17,111 nt of DNA. Origin: Rodentolepis nana (taxonomy: Eukaryota > Platyhelminthes > Cestoda > Cyclophyllidea > Hymenolepididae). The position numbers and the translations under genes are program-made. Of this stretch, positions 1-9,618 are shown one piece after another; within the stretch, counting starts at the first letter, position 1, and the number at the start of each line of letters is the position of its first letter. The stretch is from the NCBI GenBank assembly GCA_900617975.1, contig UZAE01000893.1:1-17111 (forward strand). The letters run 5' to 3'. Under the pieces are notes generated by a model, which was given only the letters and a program-made list of their open reading frames with translations, was not told the DNA's origin and made no database searches.

Positions 1-164
1 CAAAAGTTTGATAATTCTTTGGTACTTGCAAAGTGTGATTCAGAGGCCTACTCAGTTTCTCCTTTTCTTGAACACACAAAGGCTTGTAGAGGATAGTACA
101 CAATTAGGTCTTGATTAGATCTGTAGCGGATTGCTACGCTAGTAAATCCTGACCGACCCAGATT

Positions 165-345
165 CTTCTACACCTAGCTAGACTCCCAGAACAAGCTAAG
201 CCATAGCCCAGCTATAAAGGAAACAGACGTGTAGCACGGAGCACGTTTATTCAGTTAGTATCTCGCGGATAAAGTGTACACGCAGGAAGCTTAATCATGA
301 TCAGAATGGCGGATAAGGTTAAACAAACGGAGGTTAATGATTGGC
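165..345 (+). repeat. Diverged tandem unit, copy 1
   Basis: This unit is colinear with the unit at 432-602. Shared landmarks in the same order are GAAC..TAAGCCA, the exact 15-mer TATAAAGGAAACAGA, a TTTATTCA-like stretch, GCTTARTCAT and GATTGG. The offset between copies is 268 bases at the TATA motif and 256-257 bases at the later landmarks, so small indels separate them. They could be two LTRs, two diverged promoter units or tandem copies of an unknown small gene. Confidence 0.45.
213..256 (+). promoter_or_regulatory. Possible Pol II core promoter in tandem copy 1
   Basis: TATAAA lies at 213-218 and TCAGTT at 251-256. The latter fits the arthropod initiator TCAKTY. The initiator A is 40 bases from the first T of TATA, longer than the usual 30 or so, which weakens the call. 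The same pairing in the second tandem copy is the main support. Confidence 0.25.
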
Positions 346-431
346 CACTGTACGATCGCACCTCCCAATCCTGGTGTGCAGGCATGCGATGATGTGTTAA
401 GCGATGACGTGTTCCACAGATCTCAGAAATC

Positions 432-602
432 CTTTATGACAAATCCCCCTAGTATCAACTGAACTAAGCCACCTCAACAGTATAAAGGAAACAGAACGTA
501 TGGAGTGGAGAGTATTCATTCTGTTTATGGGACGCTGTCACAAAGCTTAGTCATTAAAGTACAATCAGGGTTGTGCTAAGAGCGCAGCGACTACTGATTG
601 GT
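432..602 (+). repeat. Diverged tandem unit, copy 2
   Basis: This is the second copy of the unit at 165-345. It carries the same 15-base TATA core at 481-495, GCTTAGTCAT at 545-554 and GATTGG ending near 601. Similarity is patchy outside these blocks, so the duplication is old or the units are under selection only at the core. No terminal TG..CA pair could be assigned confidently, and so an LTR identity is not proven. Confidence 0.45.
481..521 (+). promoter_or_regulatory. Possible Pol II core promoter in tandem copy 2
   Basis: TATAAA lies at 481-486 and TCATTC at 516-521, again fitting TCAKTY. The initiator A is 37 bases from the first T of TATA. The motif pair is kept in both tandem units although the bases between have diverged. 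Confidence 0.25.
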
Positions 603-1061
603 GGTTGGGTAAGAGGTTTCTGCACTCACTACCGCATGCCATCAATTGGATGGCCGTATCTAACAGACTGCTCGAGCGTTTATGAAATTGCTTAGCTCAG
701 TCTTCTAATTGACAATCCAGGATGTCCTCGCCCAGTTCAGACGTCCCAAACTTGTCTCACCGTTCCGCGTCCCACTCCGACATTTCCCTCTCTTGTTGAT
801 TCCCAATTGTCCAACTTACAAATGTCTCTCCTTACATCGTGGTCTGTTCACTTAAGTAGGCCACTTGTGTTCTGTTAGAAATAGAAAGATGATAAGTTTT
901 ATTAGAGATATTTAACAAAATTTTCCTTGACTACATAATATTAGTTTTAATAATCTTCTTTCATTAAATATTTTCCACTCTGAGATCAATAGGAAAAATT
1001 TAGAAGGCTTGTAATGACTACAAATACGCAAGTTACTTGCCTGACGTAATTTTAAAATGAC

Positions 1062-1380
1062 GGAGTGCAAGATAGATTTACCTCTACGTGGTGCAACCTG
1101 GGCAACGTATACTCATACGGCAAAAAGTCTATAAACCGGCAGTTGACTTCTGACTTCAAACTACCATGAACCCACTGTATGTCATATTCCACCACTTTCA
1201 CAGTACTCACCTCACCCTACTCCCTACCTTTGTGTCTGCCTCTCTAACATCTGAGAATCCCTCTTCTGTTCCTCCCCCCTCCCCCTTGAATATGTGACAT
1301 CGATGTCCCTCCTCTTTGTGAAGCCTGAAGTTAACTAAAGGGCTAATGATAACTATCATAACGCCTGGCATTTGATGTAG
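1062..1380 (+). mobile_element. SINE copy A, full length
   Basis: This 319-bp retroposon is flanked by a perfect 13-bp target-site duplication, ATTTTAAAATGAC, at 1049-1061 and 1381-1393. It begins with a decayed head (GGAGTGCAAGATAG) and continues through the family's GTGGTGCA, GGGCAACGTATACTCATACGGCAA, a C/T-rich middle and the 3' module GGGCTAATGATAACTATCA. It ends CATTTGATGTAG, a mutated tail. The U1-like block is changed here to TTTACCTC. It is non-coding, like all copies. A perfect duplication beside a worn head suggests moderate age. Confidence 0.88.
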
Positions 1381-1393
1381 ATTTTAAAATGAC

Positions 1394-3083
1394 TTTCACA
1401 TTCGCAATATCCTAGTTATAATTCAAGTAAATGAGATGATATTTTCTTTTATTTTCTTGAGGCGAATTTAAGATAATTACTAAGCAGAAGGGGTCAAAAC
1501 TCCTGTCTTTAGGAGGCGAGAACTTTAGTGAAGTTCATTGTCAAACTACACTGCACTTGTCTACCTCTTCCTTTAAATCTTAATCCATACTGTCAGATGA
1601 ATAATTTGCCTTAGTTTTTCATCCTTTCTGATACTAATACAGAATACTACTGGGTTAGATTTGATCCGGGCGAACAGATGGTCCGTTGAATGGCATAGGG
1701 AAAGAGTTAGGCAAAGCAATCAAATAGTTGTACTATATTAAGTTCGAAATTCGAGTTGCACAATGATTGGTAAATTGTAGTTCTCACTTAAGAAATTAAA
1801 TTTTATGTGCTATTTCCATATAGCCGCAATTGCTTGTCTAGGTTTGCCAATATTTATTGGGAGCGCTTTAAAGTTTGAAGGTCAACTTGAACTCCTTTTT
1901 CCCATCAATGACTGAACAAGTAACTTAATTTTGAATGATATGTAGTACCTTGGTTTCTTTATATATTCCTGCGATGAAAATAAATAAATATGATTGTCAG
2001 TGTTCCGTAACCCGTGCTGTTATTATCTCCTCATTTGCCAAGTTAAACGCTTAAAAAGGGTATACTTTAACACCTTAGGGATAACGATATATTTTCGTAC
2101 AATTAAGTTAGCTAATTAATGTCATCATTGCCTTCTTAAAGATCACACAGATACTAGCACACCGTTGGCCAACAGACCTGCCAATCACTAATTTCATTTA
2201 AAGTAACACTACCTTCATGAAAGTGGATTACCCTAATCTGATTGTCTGATCTGATTTCCCCATTAGAAATCAAATATTTGTAACATCCAACAAGATCCGG
2301 CAACCTTTCATAAATAAAAAAACGCCATTTGAGACAAACAACTCATTGTGTGTTTCAAGTATCCGCATTATCTCAACTAATACCTCTTGGTCACTTGAAC
2401 TCAACTAGGCACTCCTCAATGCTAAAAAATTCAATTAATTAATTTTAGCACAAACAGTGCGGCTGGATCCTTAATTTCAACGTTTATTGCATTAGACGTG
2501 CTGGCACTTCTTCAGAAGGAGCAGAAAAACCATTTTATCCACTTGATCAGCGGATGGGATGGGAGTGAGGTTGGTTAGGGGTCTGCTTGGAGAAAGGGTT
2601 GTCGAACTATTTCGGCTAATACTTCAATTTCTCCACGTCAGGATGCTTGCAGTTGGTAACTCTTTGCCAAAAGTGCCTACTAACTCGAGATCACTAAGAT
2701 CTTTCCTTTAGTTGAACCCTAGCCTTAAAAGTAGCTAAACTCCATTTTCGCGGCATGTCGTAATCAATTGTAGGGATTTGAATTTATTTGTGCTTCGTTA
2801 CAATTCAGTATTTCATACATAAGTTTGAAATTATACCATAGCGGAAGAAAGTTACATTTTTTGTGTTGTAGGTCATTTGCATTATTATTATTATTATCAA
2901 AGTCAAAGGACTAAGTTTACAGCTCTGATCATGGGGAATGTCGAAGTTAAAAGGATGATTGGAGCGCTCTAGGATGAGTTCAGAATAAAGACCTAGTTGC
3001 GTCTTGCTGTCAGCATTTTAATTTTCTTCTTGAATAATTTCATTTCGGTGCTGCAATGAAAATCCGAGTGATAAGGTTTCGAA
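1394..3083. other. AT-rich stretch without recognisable gene
   Basis: I see no ORF with protein-like character, no RNA gene and no further SINE copy between copies A and B. The only structured piece is a short ATT microsatellite at 2881-2897. Confidence 0.5.
2881..2897 (+). repeat. (ATT)n microsatellite
   Basis: Between five and six perfect ATT units occur in a row. This is a simple repeat with no adjacent retroposon ends that I can identify. Confidence 0.8.
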
Positions 3084-3097
3084 TGATTGGATTAAGT

Positions 3098-3418
3098 TAT
3101 TTATTTCACATGGCAGGCGTTTTGATAGTTATCATTAGCCCTTTAGTTGACTTCAGGCTTCACAGAGAGGAGGAATATCAGAGACAAAAAGTTGAGAAGG
3201 GGAACAGAAGAGTGATTCACAGATGTAAAAGAGACAGACAGACAGACCCAAAGGCATAAAAAGGTAAGATGATTACTGTGTAAGGTGTCGAATATGACAA
3301 ATAGTCGGGCCATAGAAGTTTGATGTCAGAAGTCAACTGCCGGTTAAGAGACTTTTTGCCGTATAAGTATACATTGCCCAGGGTGCACCTCGTGGAGGTA
3401 AGTCTATTGCGCACCCCC
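3098..3418 (-). mobile_element. SINE copy B, full length
   Basis: This 321-bp copy on the minus strand is flanked by a 14-bp target-site duplication, TGATTGGRTTAAGT, at 3084-3097 and 3419-3432 with one mismatch. On the plus strand it starts with the inverted tail TATTTATTTCACATGGCAGG and ends GCGCACCCCC. The 3' hairpin module is at consensus. The plus strand carries GAG|GTAAGT at 3395-3403. The left palindrome is mutated (CACCTCGTGG). ORFs in this stretch on either strand are chance readings through the repeat. Confidence 0.9.
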
Positions 3419-3749
3419 TGATTGGGTTAAGTAAAACCCTCTTTTCATACAACTTTAGTGACAGTCTTCGACTAAGCAGAAATTTCCATCGGTTTGTAGT
3501 GAGTTTACGTTTACATAATAATCTTCTCATCTCAAAGACTTCTAAGAAAAGTCGATGATACTGTAGGAGCATGCAAACACTGTTCAATTTTCCCGTACTT
3601 ATTAAGGAAAGGGTCAGACTTCCATTTAAAGTTTTTCATCCAACATCTGCTTTGAAGATGTTGAAAGCTACATAAGGCACCTCATTGTATTGGAAATATT
3701 AGTTTGCTCCAAATTTAGGTAATGCATTAAAAGCTTGGTGATTGTTCGG

Positions 3750-3975
3750 CTTATTTGAGCCAACCTGCCCAGATATTAAGATTACACCGCCTTAACTGTG
3801 CTGCGAGGTGTCTGAGAGCAAAGTCTCCCGCCAGTCCTTTCAACTCCTTACTTGTCGTCTTCTTTACAAGCCCACCAACATATGCTGAGCTGGGTTCTGA
3901 GCAGGATTCGATGTTTAGCATCTCTCTTGTGGAAGTCAATAGCAGACACAGAGTAAAGAACACTAGGCTTGACAA
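3750..3975. other. GC-richer pocket with overlapping ORFs on both strands
   Basis: A 74-codon minus-strand frame (3751-3975) and a 75-codon plus-strand frame (3755-3982) overlap almost completely. The pocket is visibly less AT-rich than its surroundings. Composition alone can keep both strands free of stops, so this does not prove coding. It could be a decayed exon or a fragment of an older transposon. I recognise no motif in either translation. Confidence 0.25.
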
Positions 3976-4238
3976 TTGCTAAAAAAGTACTTTCGCTCGA
4001 GTTTTAGGGAGAATTTCTGTTGATTATTGAGCTGACATGAGCATTACCACTTGCCACTTTTGGCCTTCATGAGCTCAAGCCTTATGGCATCTAGGCTTTA
4101 GTTCATAGGTGGACCATACTATGCATAAAAGTTCCCTTTAGCTGAAGTTGCAATGTTCTCAGATCTAAACCTATCCGGACTATTTTCTGCATAAGCCATT
4201 TCCATGGCGTATTTGTCTAGTCATTACTTTACATCCTT

Positions 4239-4248
4239 GGGGGGGGGG
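4239..4248 (+). repeat. Poly-G run (10)
   Basis: Ten consecutive G occur in otherwise AT-rich DNA, outside any SINE copy. Confidence 0.85.
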
Positions 4249-6087
4249 TGATTGAATTGGCAACAAGTCTTAAATCGTCTGCCTATTCAAAGCGCCCAGA
4301 GACCAATTGCATTATGCGGTACTCAAGAGTCTAATTTTTAGTTCTTACTGTAATAACTTTAAATAGCTTTAAAAAGTGCATAAGACCCTCTTCATATTCT
4401 CGCCCCATTCCTATTCAAGTAAAACTACTTAATACGAGGCTTTAATGTGGCCTTTTTAAACGTCTAGGTATTTTCAAATTCCATTGGTATTGTTCAGGTG
4501 GAGCATTAGCTCACTCTCTTGATAAAATCTTGATGGATGGATAGTGCTTCGGTGGTAACAAGTATAAGCAGTAACCCGCAAGATCAATCGATAATTACCT
4601 AGCCTACTGCACCCAATAACCATCCGTTTCACTTAAAATATTTCGGTAGTAATTCAATAGAGCATAAAACCCTCGATGCCTTCAGTTTTCCTTTGGCTCT
4701 CTCGATTTCCATCAGTTTTAGGCTTTCCTCTTAGACTTACAGTAGATTTCAATGCCTGTTTAAGTAATTCAGCATATGATTTATGTGAGGATAGATTTAC
4801 TTCGTGTTGAATTGATCATTTTTAAAGATATTGTTGACAGAACTTTTGGGTTTATATTGTAGGCCTTTCAAGGCTCATTAGTAGTCGACAAATCTGGAAA
4901 GTTTGCTCAATTTTCTTCTAGAATAATATTCTTTCTTTCACTTGATAAAAGTAATTCCACTTTATTTCCACACTTTTAAGTGACATACAACTGTTTTGCA
5001 TAATTTTTCTTCTCCAACAATTTATCACCATACTTCGTTGAGTCAATCTACATCAATTCAATATTCAACATTGTTCAACTCCAGAGTGGCATTTCTGACA
5101 TACTCTGCTACAATATAGCCATTGTATTCCAGTACCCCCTCTTCGACCACCTCTAGATGTTGACAAATATTCCTTGCCTATAGGTCGATTCCCCTTAATT
5201 CAATAAAGCAACGATTGGAGCTTGCATTTGATTCACTGAACGAAGGTATTTCGAGAAGTATGACTCCACTTCTCCGTGAAGTGACACAGAAATCAAAAAC
5301 TGCACATCGACCTATTACTGGAGGATACCATTTATGCCACCTTCCATTAGTTTATTTTTTGGGAAAAATATCACAATAAGGTTTTTTTCCATCACATCAC
5401 GTAATCTCCAACGGGCCTGTAGAATGGCCTCATATATATTCATAGGATTTGCATGAGCCGTAGGGTCATGTCGACAGTTAGAATGTCCAATAATTATAAT
5501 ATCTTCACATTCACACCAAAGTCCTTTATATTTGAAACTAAGCTTTCTCTATGGTGCTTGGAGAGCAATCTGTTAGTGATAAATAGTCAAATTTTACCAT
5601 AATTTAAGCCTAACTGGTGGAAAGTGGTTCGAGCTCCTAAACTACTACTTGATGAAAACTGCGACGCACTGACTGAACTTGAGTTATTTACCTATCCTTA
5701 AAATTTAAAATTTTAACTCAAGAGATCGCTTTAGTTTTTTTCATGTATTTCAACAGCCTCGATTTCAGCTAAAACTAGAGAGTTTTTTTCGAGAAGCCAG
5801 CTGATGCATCAAAGATAAGAATTTCCGTTCTCTGTGACAAGACCTTTCGAATCTATGACGAGAGCACTTGAGTTTGGAGTTTGGCTGTCGAAACCTCTGC
5901 TTGTTACCCACTGAGTTCATATCCTATTTAGGAACTGATTTAATGGGAAATTGTTTTAATTGCCTGTCCCAAGCATCCAGTTTTTTGGGCTTAGTAAATA
6001 GTACTGTTGAGTATCGTCCCAACGTTTATGGTTTATATATGTATTTTGGTGCTACAAGGTTTAATTACTTGCTAACACGGCAAAGTA

Positions 6088-6426
6088 TTTATTTATATCA
6101 AACGACAGGCGTTTTGATAGTCATCATTAGCCCTTTAGTTGACTTCAGGCTTCACAGAGGGGAAGGAACATCAAAGTGAAAAAGGTCGAGATGGAGGGGG
6201 GCAGAAGAGTGTTTAAAAGATGTAAAAGAGACAGACACAAAGTTGGAAAAAGGTGAGGTGAGTACGGTTGAAGTAGTCGAATTTGACATACAGTGGGGTC
6301 ACGATGGTTTGAAGTCATAACATTTTGGAGTGAGAAGTCAAATGCCGGTTAATAGACTTTCTTGCCGTATGAGTATACGTTGCCCAGGGTGCACCACGTG
6401 GAGGTAAGTCTATCGCGCACCCCCCT
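6088..6426 (-). mobile_element. SINE copy C, full length
   Basis: This 339-bp minus-strand copy is flanked by an exact 11-bp duplication, ACGGCAAAGTA, at 6077-6087 and 6430-6440, which extends to 14 bp with one mismatch (6074-6087 and 6427-6440). The plus strand starts TTTATTTATATCAAACGACAGG, the inverted A-rich tail, and ends CGCGCACCCCCCT. Both palindromes of the head are intact (GGTGCACC 6388-6395, CCACGTGG 6394-6401). Two donor-like sites lie on the plus strand at 6255-6263 (GAGGTGAGT) and 6401-6409 (GAGGTAAGT). It has a few extra bases near 6310-6340 compared with other copies. Confidence 0.92.
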
Positions 6427-6440
6427 AATACGGCAAAGTA

Positions 6441-7972
6441 ACCTAACACGAAATAACTCCATCGTATTGGCAGACGGTAAAAGTTACTTTGTCAAATTTA
6501 CTAGTACGACTCTGCTAAGAGGCAATGATAAAGTGGTGGGAATTCACTCTAACAAGGAATGACTAATAATCCCATCCTTTTACTGGATCTGAGTGCAGTA
6601 TCGCCAGTCTAGTTACTCATTTACCCTTATCTGACGGAATTCGATCGAGAATACTTGTGTTTGAATTGGATTTTTTCTTCACGTTTTGAAGCACTTTAAC
6701 AATATCATGCTCATAAAACGACCGGCCACACAGGGAATAAGTAATACATTGTTTATAAAATTACCTTAAAATATCTCATCTTTTGTATAAGTTTTTAGAT
6801 TTATAAATAGGTATCTTCAAATAAATTAACTGTTTATATGCTAGAGTGAGGAAAAAGAAAGAATTTCGATCTGGAAATTCTCTTAACTTTGTTAAACAGA
6901 ATGAGTTAATGCCCAGTTAGCAGAGGAATTCGGAGTTAAAGCTAGATATCCCCCCCTCACAGATCGAATCATCTTCCTACGCACTAACAGGAAACAACAA
7001 CTGATTAGAAGCTTAGTAGTTGGATAGAATCACCTTTGCACTAAGCTCAAGCACACAAAGAATGGAGTAGGTAGCATTGCTTTAATTTGGAAAAGAAGTT
7101 GGAAAGGAAGTGGAAATAGAGGTGAGATAAGAGGACACAATAAGGCACTTAAGGTAGGATTACCTGATTTTGTGTTCTTTGTTTGTTAGATGAGTATCTA
7201 CGGCATTATTATCATTAGAAAATATATAGGCTAACTTGTACGTTCCATGGAAAGCCACATAGTTACGCGATTGATAAGTGAATAAAGTAATATTCAACTC
7301 ATTACATTGTGTAGTGATCCCTTCCCACTGATAAATGGTGATATATTCCCCTAGTAATGAAATTACTGATTAGTTGACATTGTGTAATTGGTACTACCTA
7401 TCTCTTGATATGTATTGATATCCATCGTTAACAACATTAGTGTGGAACAACCGATGAAAGCACCACAATGCTGCTGATTAATGCAAGGTACTGCCACTAA
7501 GATTGCATCTATAAACTGACAGGGATTTCTAATTTTTTAAAAAAATTACACCAGCGTCAAGGAGACTTTGTACCGTTCTAATTTCTCCGTGTGACCCTAT
7601 GTTTCATGTGATGGGAGGTGAGCCTGCAACAAAAAAATTGGAACAGGGTTCAAAGTATTGTCAAGTAAAACAGTTTATTGAGAATCAATTTTCTAAATGG
7701 GACGAATGGGGAAACAGGACTGGGAAAAAACATTTAAAATCTCAACCCAAGTTTTTAATGAACTCCGATTTATTTGTCTCTCTCTCTCATGGTAACTCTT
7801 ACAGACGCAACTATAGGAATATTTATGAGAGAAAGGCCATATAGCACACATACGATGTTTCTTCTTGATAAATCTTTTCGATTTCGAGTTATCGAACCTG
7901 TCCAGACGAACTTCAGTGTACACCTCATGGTAACGCAAGTAAAGGGTGTGTTTCTTCGAAGTTGATGAGTGG
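6441..7972. other. Stretch without recognisable gene
   Basis: This is AT-rich sequence between SINE copies C and D. It includes a near-palindromic A/T block at 7531-7547. Overlapping 60-80 codon ORFs on both strands at 7599-7965 show no recognisable family, signal peptide or motif. Confidence 0.45.
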
Positions 7973-7987
7973 GAATGATTAAATAGG

Positions 7988-8312
7988 TTTATTTATATCA
8001 AATGGCAGCCTTTATAACAGTTATCATTAACCCCTTAGTTAACCTTGGGCTTCACAGAGGAGATGAACATCAAAGTCACAAAAAGTCGAGAGAGGGTACA
8101 GAAGAGTGATTCACATGTGTAAACGAGACAGACACGAAGGTAGGGTAAAAGGTAAAGTGAGATGAGTTCTGTGGAAGTGGTCGAAAATGACATACAGTTG
8201 AGTCATGATAGTTTGAAATCAACTGCCGGTTTATTAGCATTTATTGCCGTTTGAGTATACGTTATCCGGGGTGCACCACGTAGAGGTAAGTCTATCGCAC
8301 TGCCTATGTGTA
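7988..8312 (-). mobile_element. SINE copy D, beside the mariner element
   Basis: This is a diverged minus-strand copy of about 325 bp. The plus strand starts TTTATTTATATCAAATGGCAG and contains the family landmarks GCTTCACAGAGG, GAGACAGACACGAAGG, CAACTGCCGG and GGGGTGCACCACG. GAG|GTAAGT is intact at 8283-8291. The 3' hairpin module is mutated (AACAGTTATCATTAACCCC), and the extreme 5' head after CTATCGCAC does not match the other copies. A degenerate target-site duplication (11 of 15) can be drawn between 7973-7987 and 8313-8321 joined to 9619-9624, which would place the mariner inside it. Confidence 0.8.
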
Positions 8313-8321
8313 GTATAATTA

Positions 8322-8347
8322 TTGGGTTGGCAACTAAGTCATTGCCG
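8322..8347 (+). repeat. mariner left terminal inverted repeat
   Basis: This is the left 26-bp end, starting TTGGGTTGGCAACTAAGTC. It matches the reverse complement of 9591-9616 at 25 of 26 positions. It is the expected binding and cleavage site for the transposase. Confidence 0.95.
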
Positions 8348-8502
8348 TTTTTGTTGAAAGATTCACTCTATACTTTCTTTTGTTTTGTTAACGTTGCCAG
8401 AGCATCTAACCTATATTTTTTTCTTACTGTATGGGCTTCTAGATTAATTAGTAAAAATTTTTTTGTTTAGTTCTTTAGTTTTGTTTTTATCCCAATTTGA
8501 AA

Positions 8503-9542
8503 ATGAAAGAACAGGACGTGCACTTCCGACACATTTTATTGCATTACTTCCGAAAAGACAAGAACGCATCGCAAGCACAAAAGAAGTTATGTGCCGTATA
8601 TGGAGATGAAGCCGCCTTAAAAGAAAGGCAGTGTCGAAATTGGTTTGAAAGATTTCGTTCCGGTGATTTTTCACTGACAAATTCACAACGATCTGGCCGC
8701 CCAGTCGAAGTGGATGAAACCCATATCAAGGCCATTATCGATTCAAATCGCCACAGCACAACACGAGATATTGCAGAGAAGCTCAATGTGTGGCATACAT
8801 GCATTGAAAAAAAATGAAAAACCCTTGGTTATGTCAAGAAACTTGATTTATGGATCCCTCACCAGTTAAAGGAAATTCATTTGACGCAACGGATTAGCAT
8901 CTGTGATTCGCCGCTACTGAAACGCAATGAGAATGATCCATTTCTGAAGAACCTAGTTAATGGCGACGAAAAGTGGATTGTCTGTCAACAATGTTACTCG
9001 CAAGAGATCATGGGTGAAGCAAGATCAACCAGCCCAAACAGTATCAAAAGCAGCAGAGATTCACCAAAAAAAGATTATGCTGTCAGTCTGGTGGGGGGAT
9101 CACAAAGGAATTTTGTATTTTGAACTCATGCCGCAGAACCAAACGATAAATTCAAATGTGTATGTTGAAGAACTCGAAAAACTGAAGGATGCAATTGAAG
9201 ATAAGCGGCCGGCATTATCAAATCGGAAGGGTGTTGTTTCCATCATGATAACGCAAGGCCCCACACATCTTTGGTTACTGGGCAAAAATTATTGGAACTG
9301 GGTTGGGATGTTTTGTCACACCCACCATATAGCCCTGACCTTGCGCCTTCGGATTACCATTTATTTCGTTCCATGCAAAACTCTTTAAATGGTAAAATTT
9401 TTAACAACGCGGATGATGTCGGATCACACTTAATTCAGTTTTTTAATAGCAAAGACCAGACATTTTACGAACGGGGAATTTTTACTCTGCCAGAACGATG
9501 GAAAAGGTCATCGACAAGAACGGCCAATATCTAATTGAATAA
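8503..9542 (+). pseudogene. mariner transposase, broken by a stop and three frameshifts
   Basis: The transposase cuts and rejoins the element as a DDD enzyme. The ATG at 8503 opens MKEQDVHFRH, and the original TAA is at 9540-9542, giving a span near the usual 345 residues. The N-terminal helix-turn-helix region includes NWFERFRSGDF and the linker SGRPVEVD. An in-frame TGA at 8815-8817 ends the first segment after 104 codons. The hallmark WIPHQL (family WVPHEL) follows at 8851-8868 in the same frame. The first catalytic Asp sits in GDEKW (codon 8965-8967). An extra base at about 8983-8986 shifts the frame. A missing base at about 9236-9239 shifts it again just before HHDNARPH (Asp codon 9247-9249). 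[11 protein letters not shown] gives the third Asp at 9352-9354, exactly 34 residues later. A missing A at about 9502-9505 scrambles the last dozen residues. All frameshift positions are inferred from family comparison. Confidence 0.95.
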
Positions 9543-9543
9543 A
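9538..9543 (+). promoter_or_regulatory. AATAAA overlapping the transposase stop
   Basis: An AATAAA hexamer overlaps the original transposase stop codon. It could be the element's polyadenylation signal, but in AT-rich sequence a chance hit is also plausible. Confidence 0.3.
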
Positions 9544-9590
9544 GTTATATTTTTAAACAAAAATTCCGAATTTGCCTTCTTATTTGAAAT

Positions 9591-9616
9591 CGGCAATGAC
9601 TTAGTTGCCAACCTAA
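9591..9616 (-). repeat. mariner right terminal inverted repeat
   Basis: This is the right 26-bp end. Read on the minus strand it begins TTAGGTTGGCAACTAAGTC. One mismatch separates it from the left end, and TA follows directly at 9617-9618. Confidence 0.95.
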
Positions 9617-9618
9617 TA

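Larger units (their letters stand above)
1..885. other. GC-richer block at left edge, possible end of a retroelement
   Basis: Sampled lines in 300-780 have about 45-60% GC, while the line at 901-960 has about 20%, so composition changes sharply near 840-890. The block holds two diverged tandem copies of a TATA-containing unit, listed separately, and a GC-rich stretch at 716-840. The longest ATG frame I followed in that stretch starts at 722 and stops after 25 codons. The whole may be the end of an inserted element, such as tandem LTRs plus leader, that continues left of the window. No protein family is recognisable, so this identity is inference. Confidence 0.35.
3433..6073. other. Intergenic or intronic stretch, no clear gene
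   Basis: No SINE or transposon ends were found here. It contains a GC-richer pocket at about 3750-3975 with overlapping short ORFs on both strands, a run of ten G at 4239-4248, and AT-rich self-complementary sequence near 5697-5716. None of the short ORFs resembles a known protein family to me. Confidence 0.5.
8322..9616 (+). mobile_element. mariner DNA transposon, complete ends, inactive
   Basis: This 1295-bp element has 26-bp terminal inverted repeats at 8322-8347 and 9591-9616, identical except for the third base (TTGGG versus TTAGG). It is flanked by TA at 8320-8321 and 9617-9618, the canonical Tc1/mariner target duplication. The length matches intact mariners, which are near 1.3 kb. The single gene inside is a broken transposase on the plus strand. 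The transposase sequence looks closest to the mellifera group of mariners as I know it, but I cannot confirm the subfamily without a search. It can no longer encode its own transposase, although its ends could still be substrates. Confidence 0.96.

Noticed and set aside
1062..1380. Reading the repeat family as a DNA transposon or MITE
   Set aside because: There are no terminal inverted repeats, the duplications vary in length from 9 to 15 bp, and one end is an A-rich tail.
3040..3062. Shared TTYGGTGCTRCAA upstream of SINE copies B and C
   Set aside because: It is only about 13 bases at different distances from the SINE ends with no further similarity, so it is probably chance.
5868..6179. 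103-codon ORF on the plus strand
   Set aside because: It is a chimera of unique flank and the reversed SINE C tail, with no domain or signal features that survive inspection.
6362..6562. ORF starting within SINE C with a peptide also seen in the plus-strand reading of SINE G (PYEY.LPRVHHVE)
   Set aside because: The similarity comes from the shared repeat on its antisense strand. The frames run into unrelated flanks and differ in length, so this is not a protein family.
8544..8804. Minus-strand 86-codon ORF opposite the transposase
   Set aside because: It is a shadow of the transposase helix-turn-helix region.
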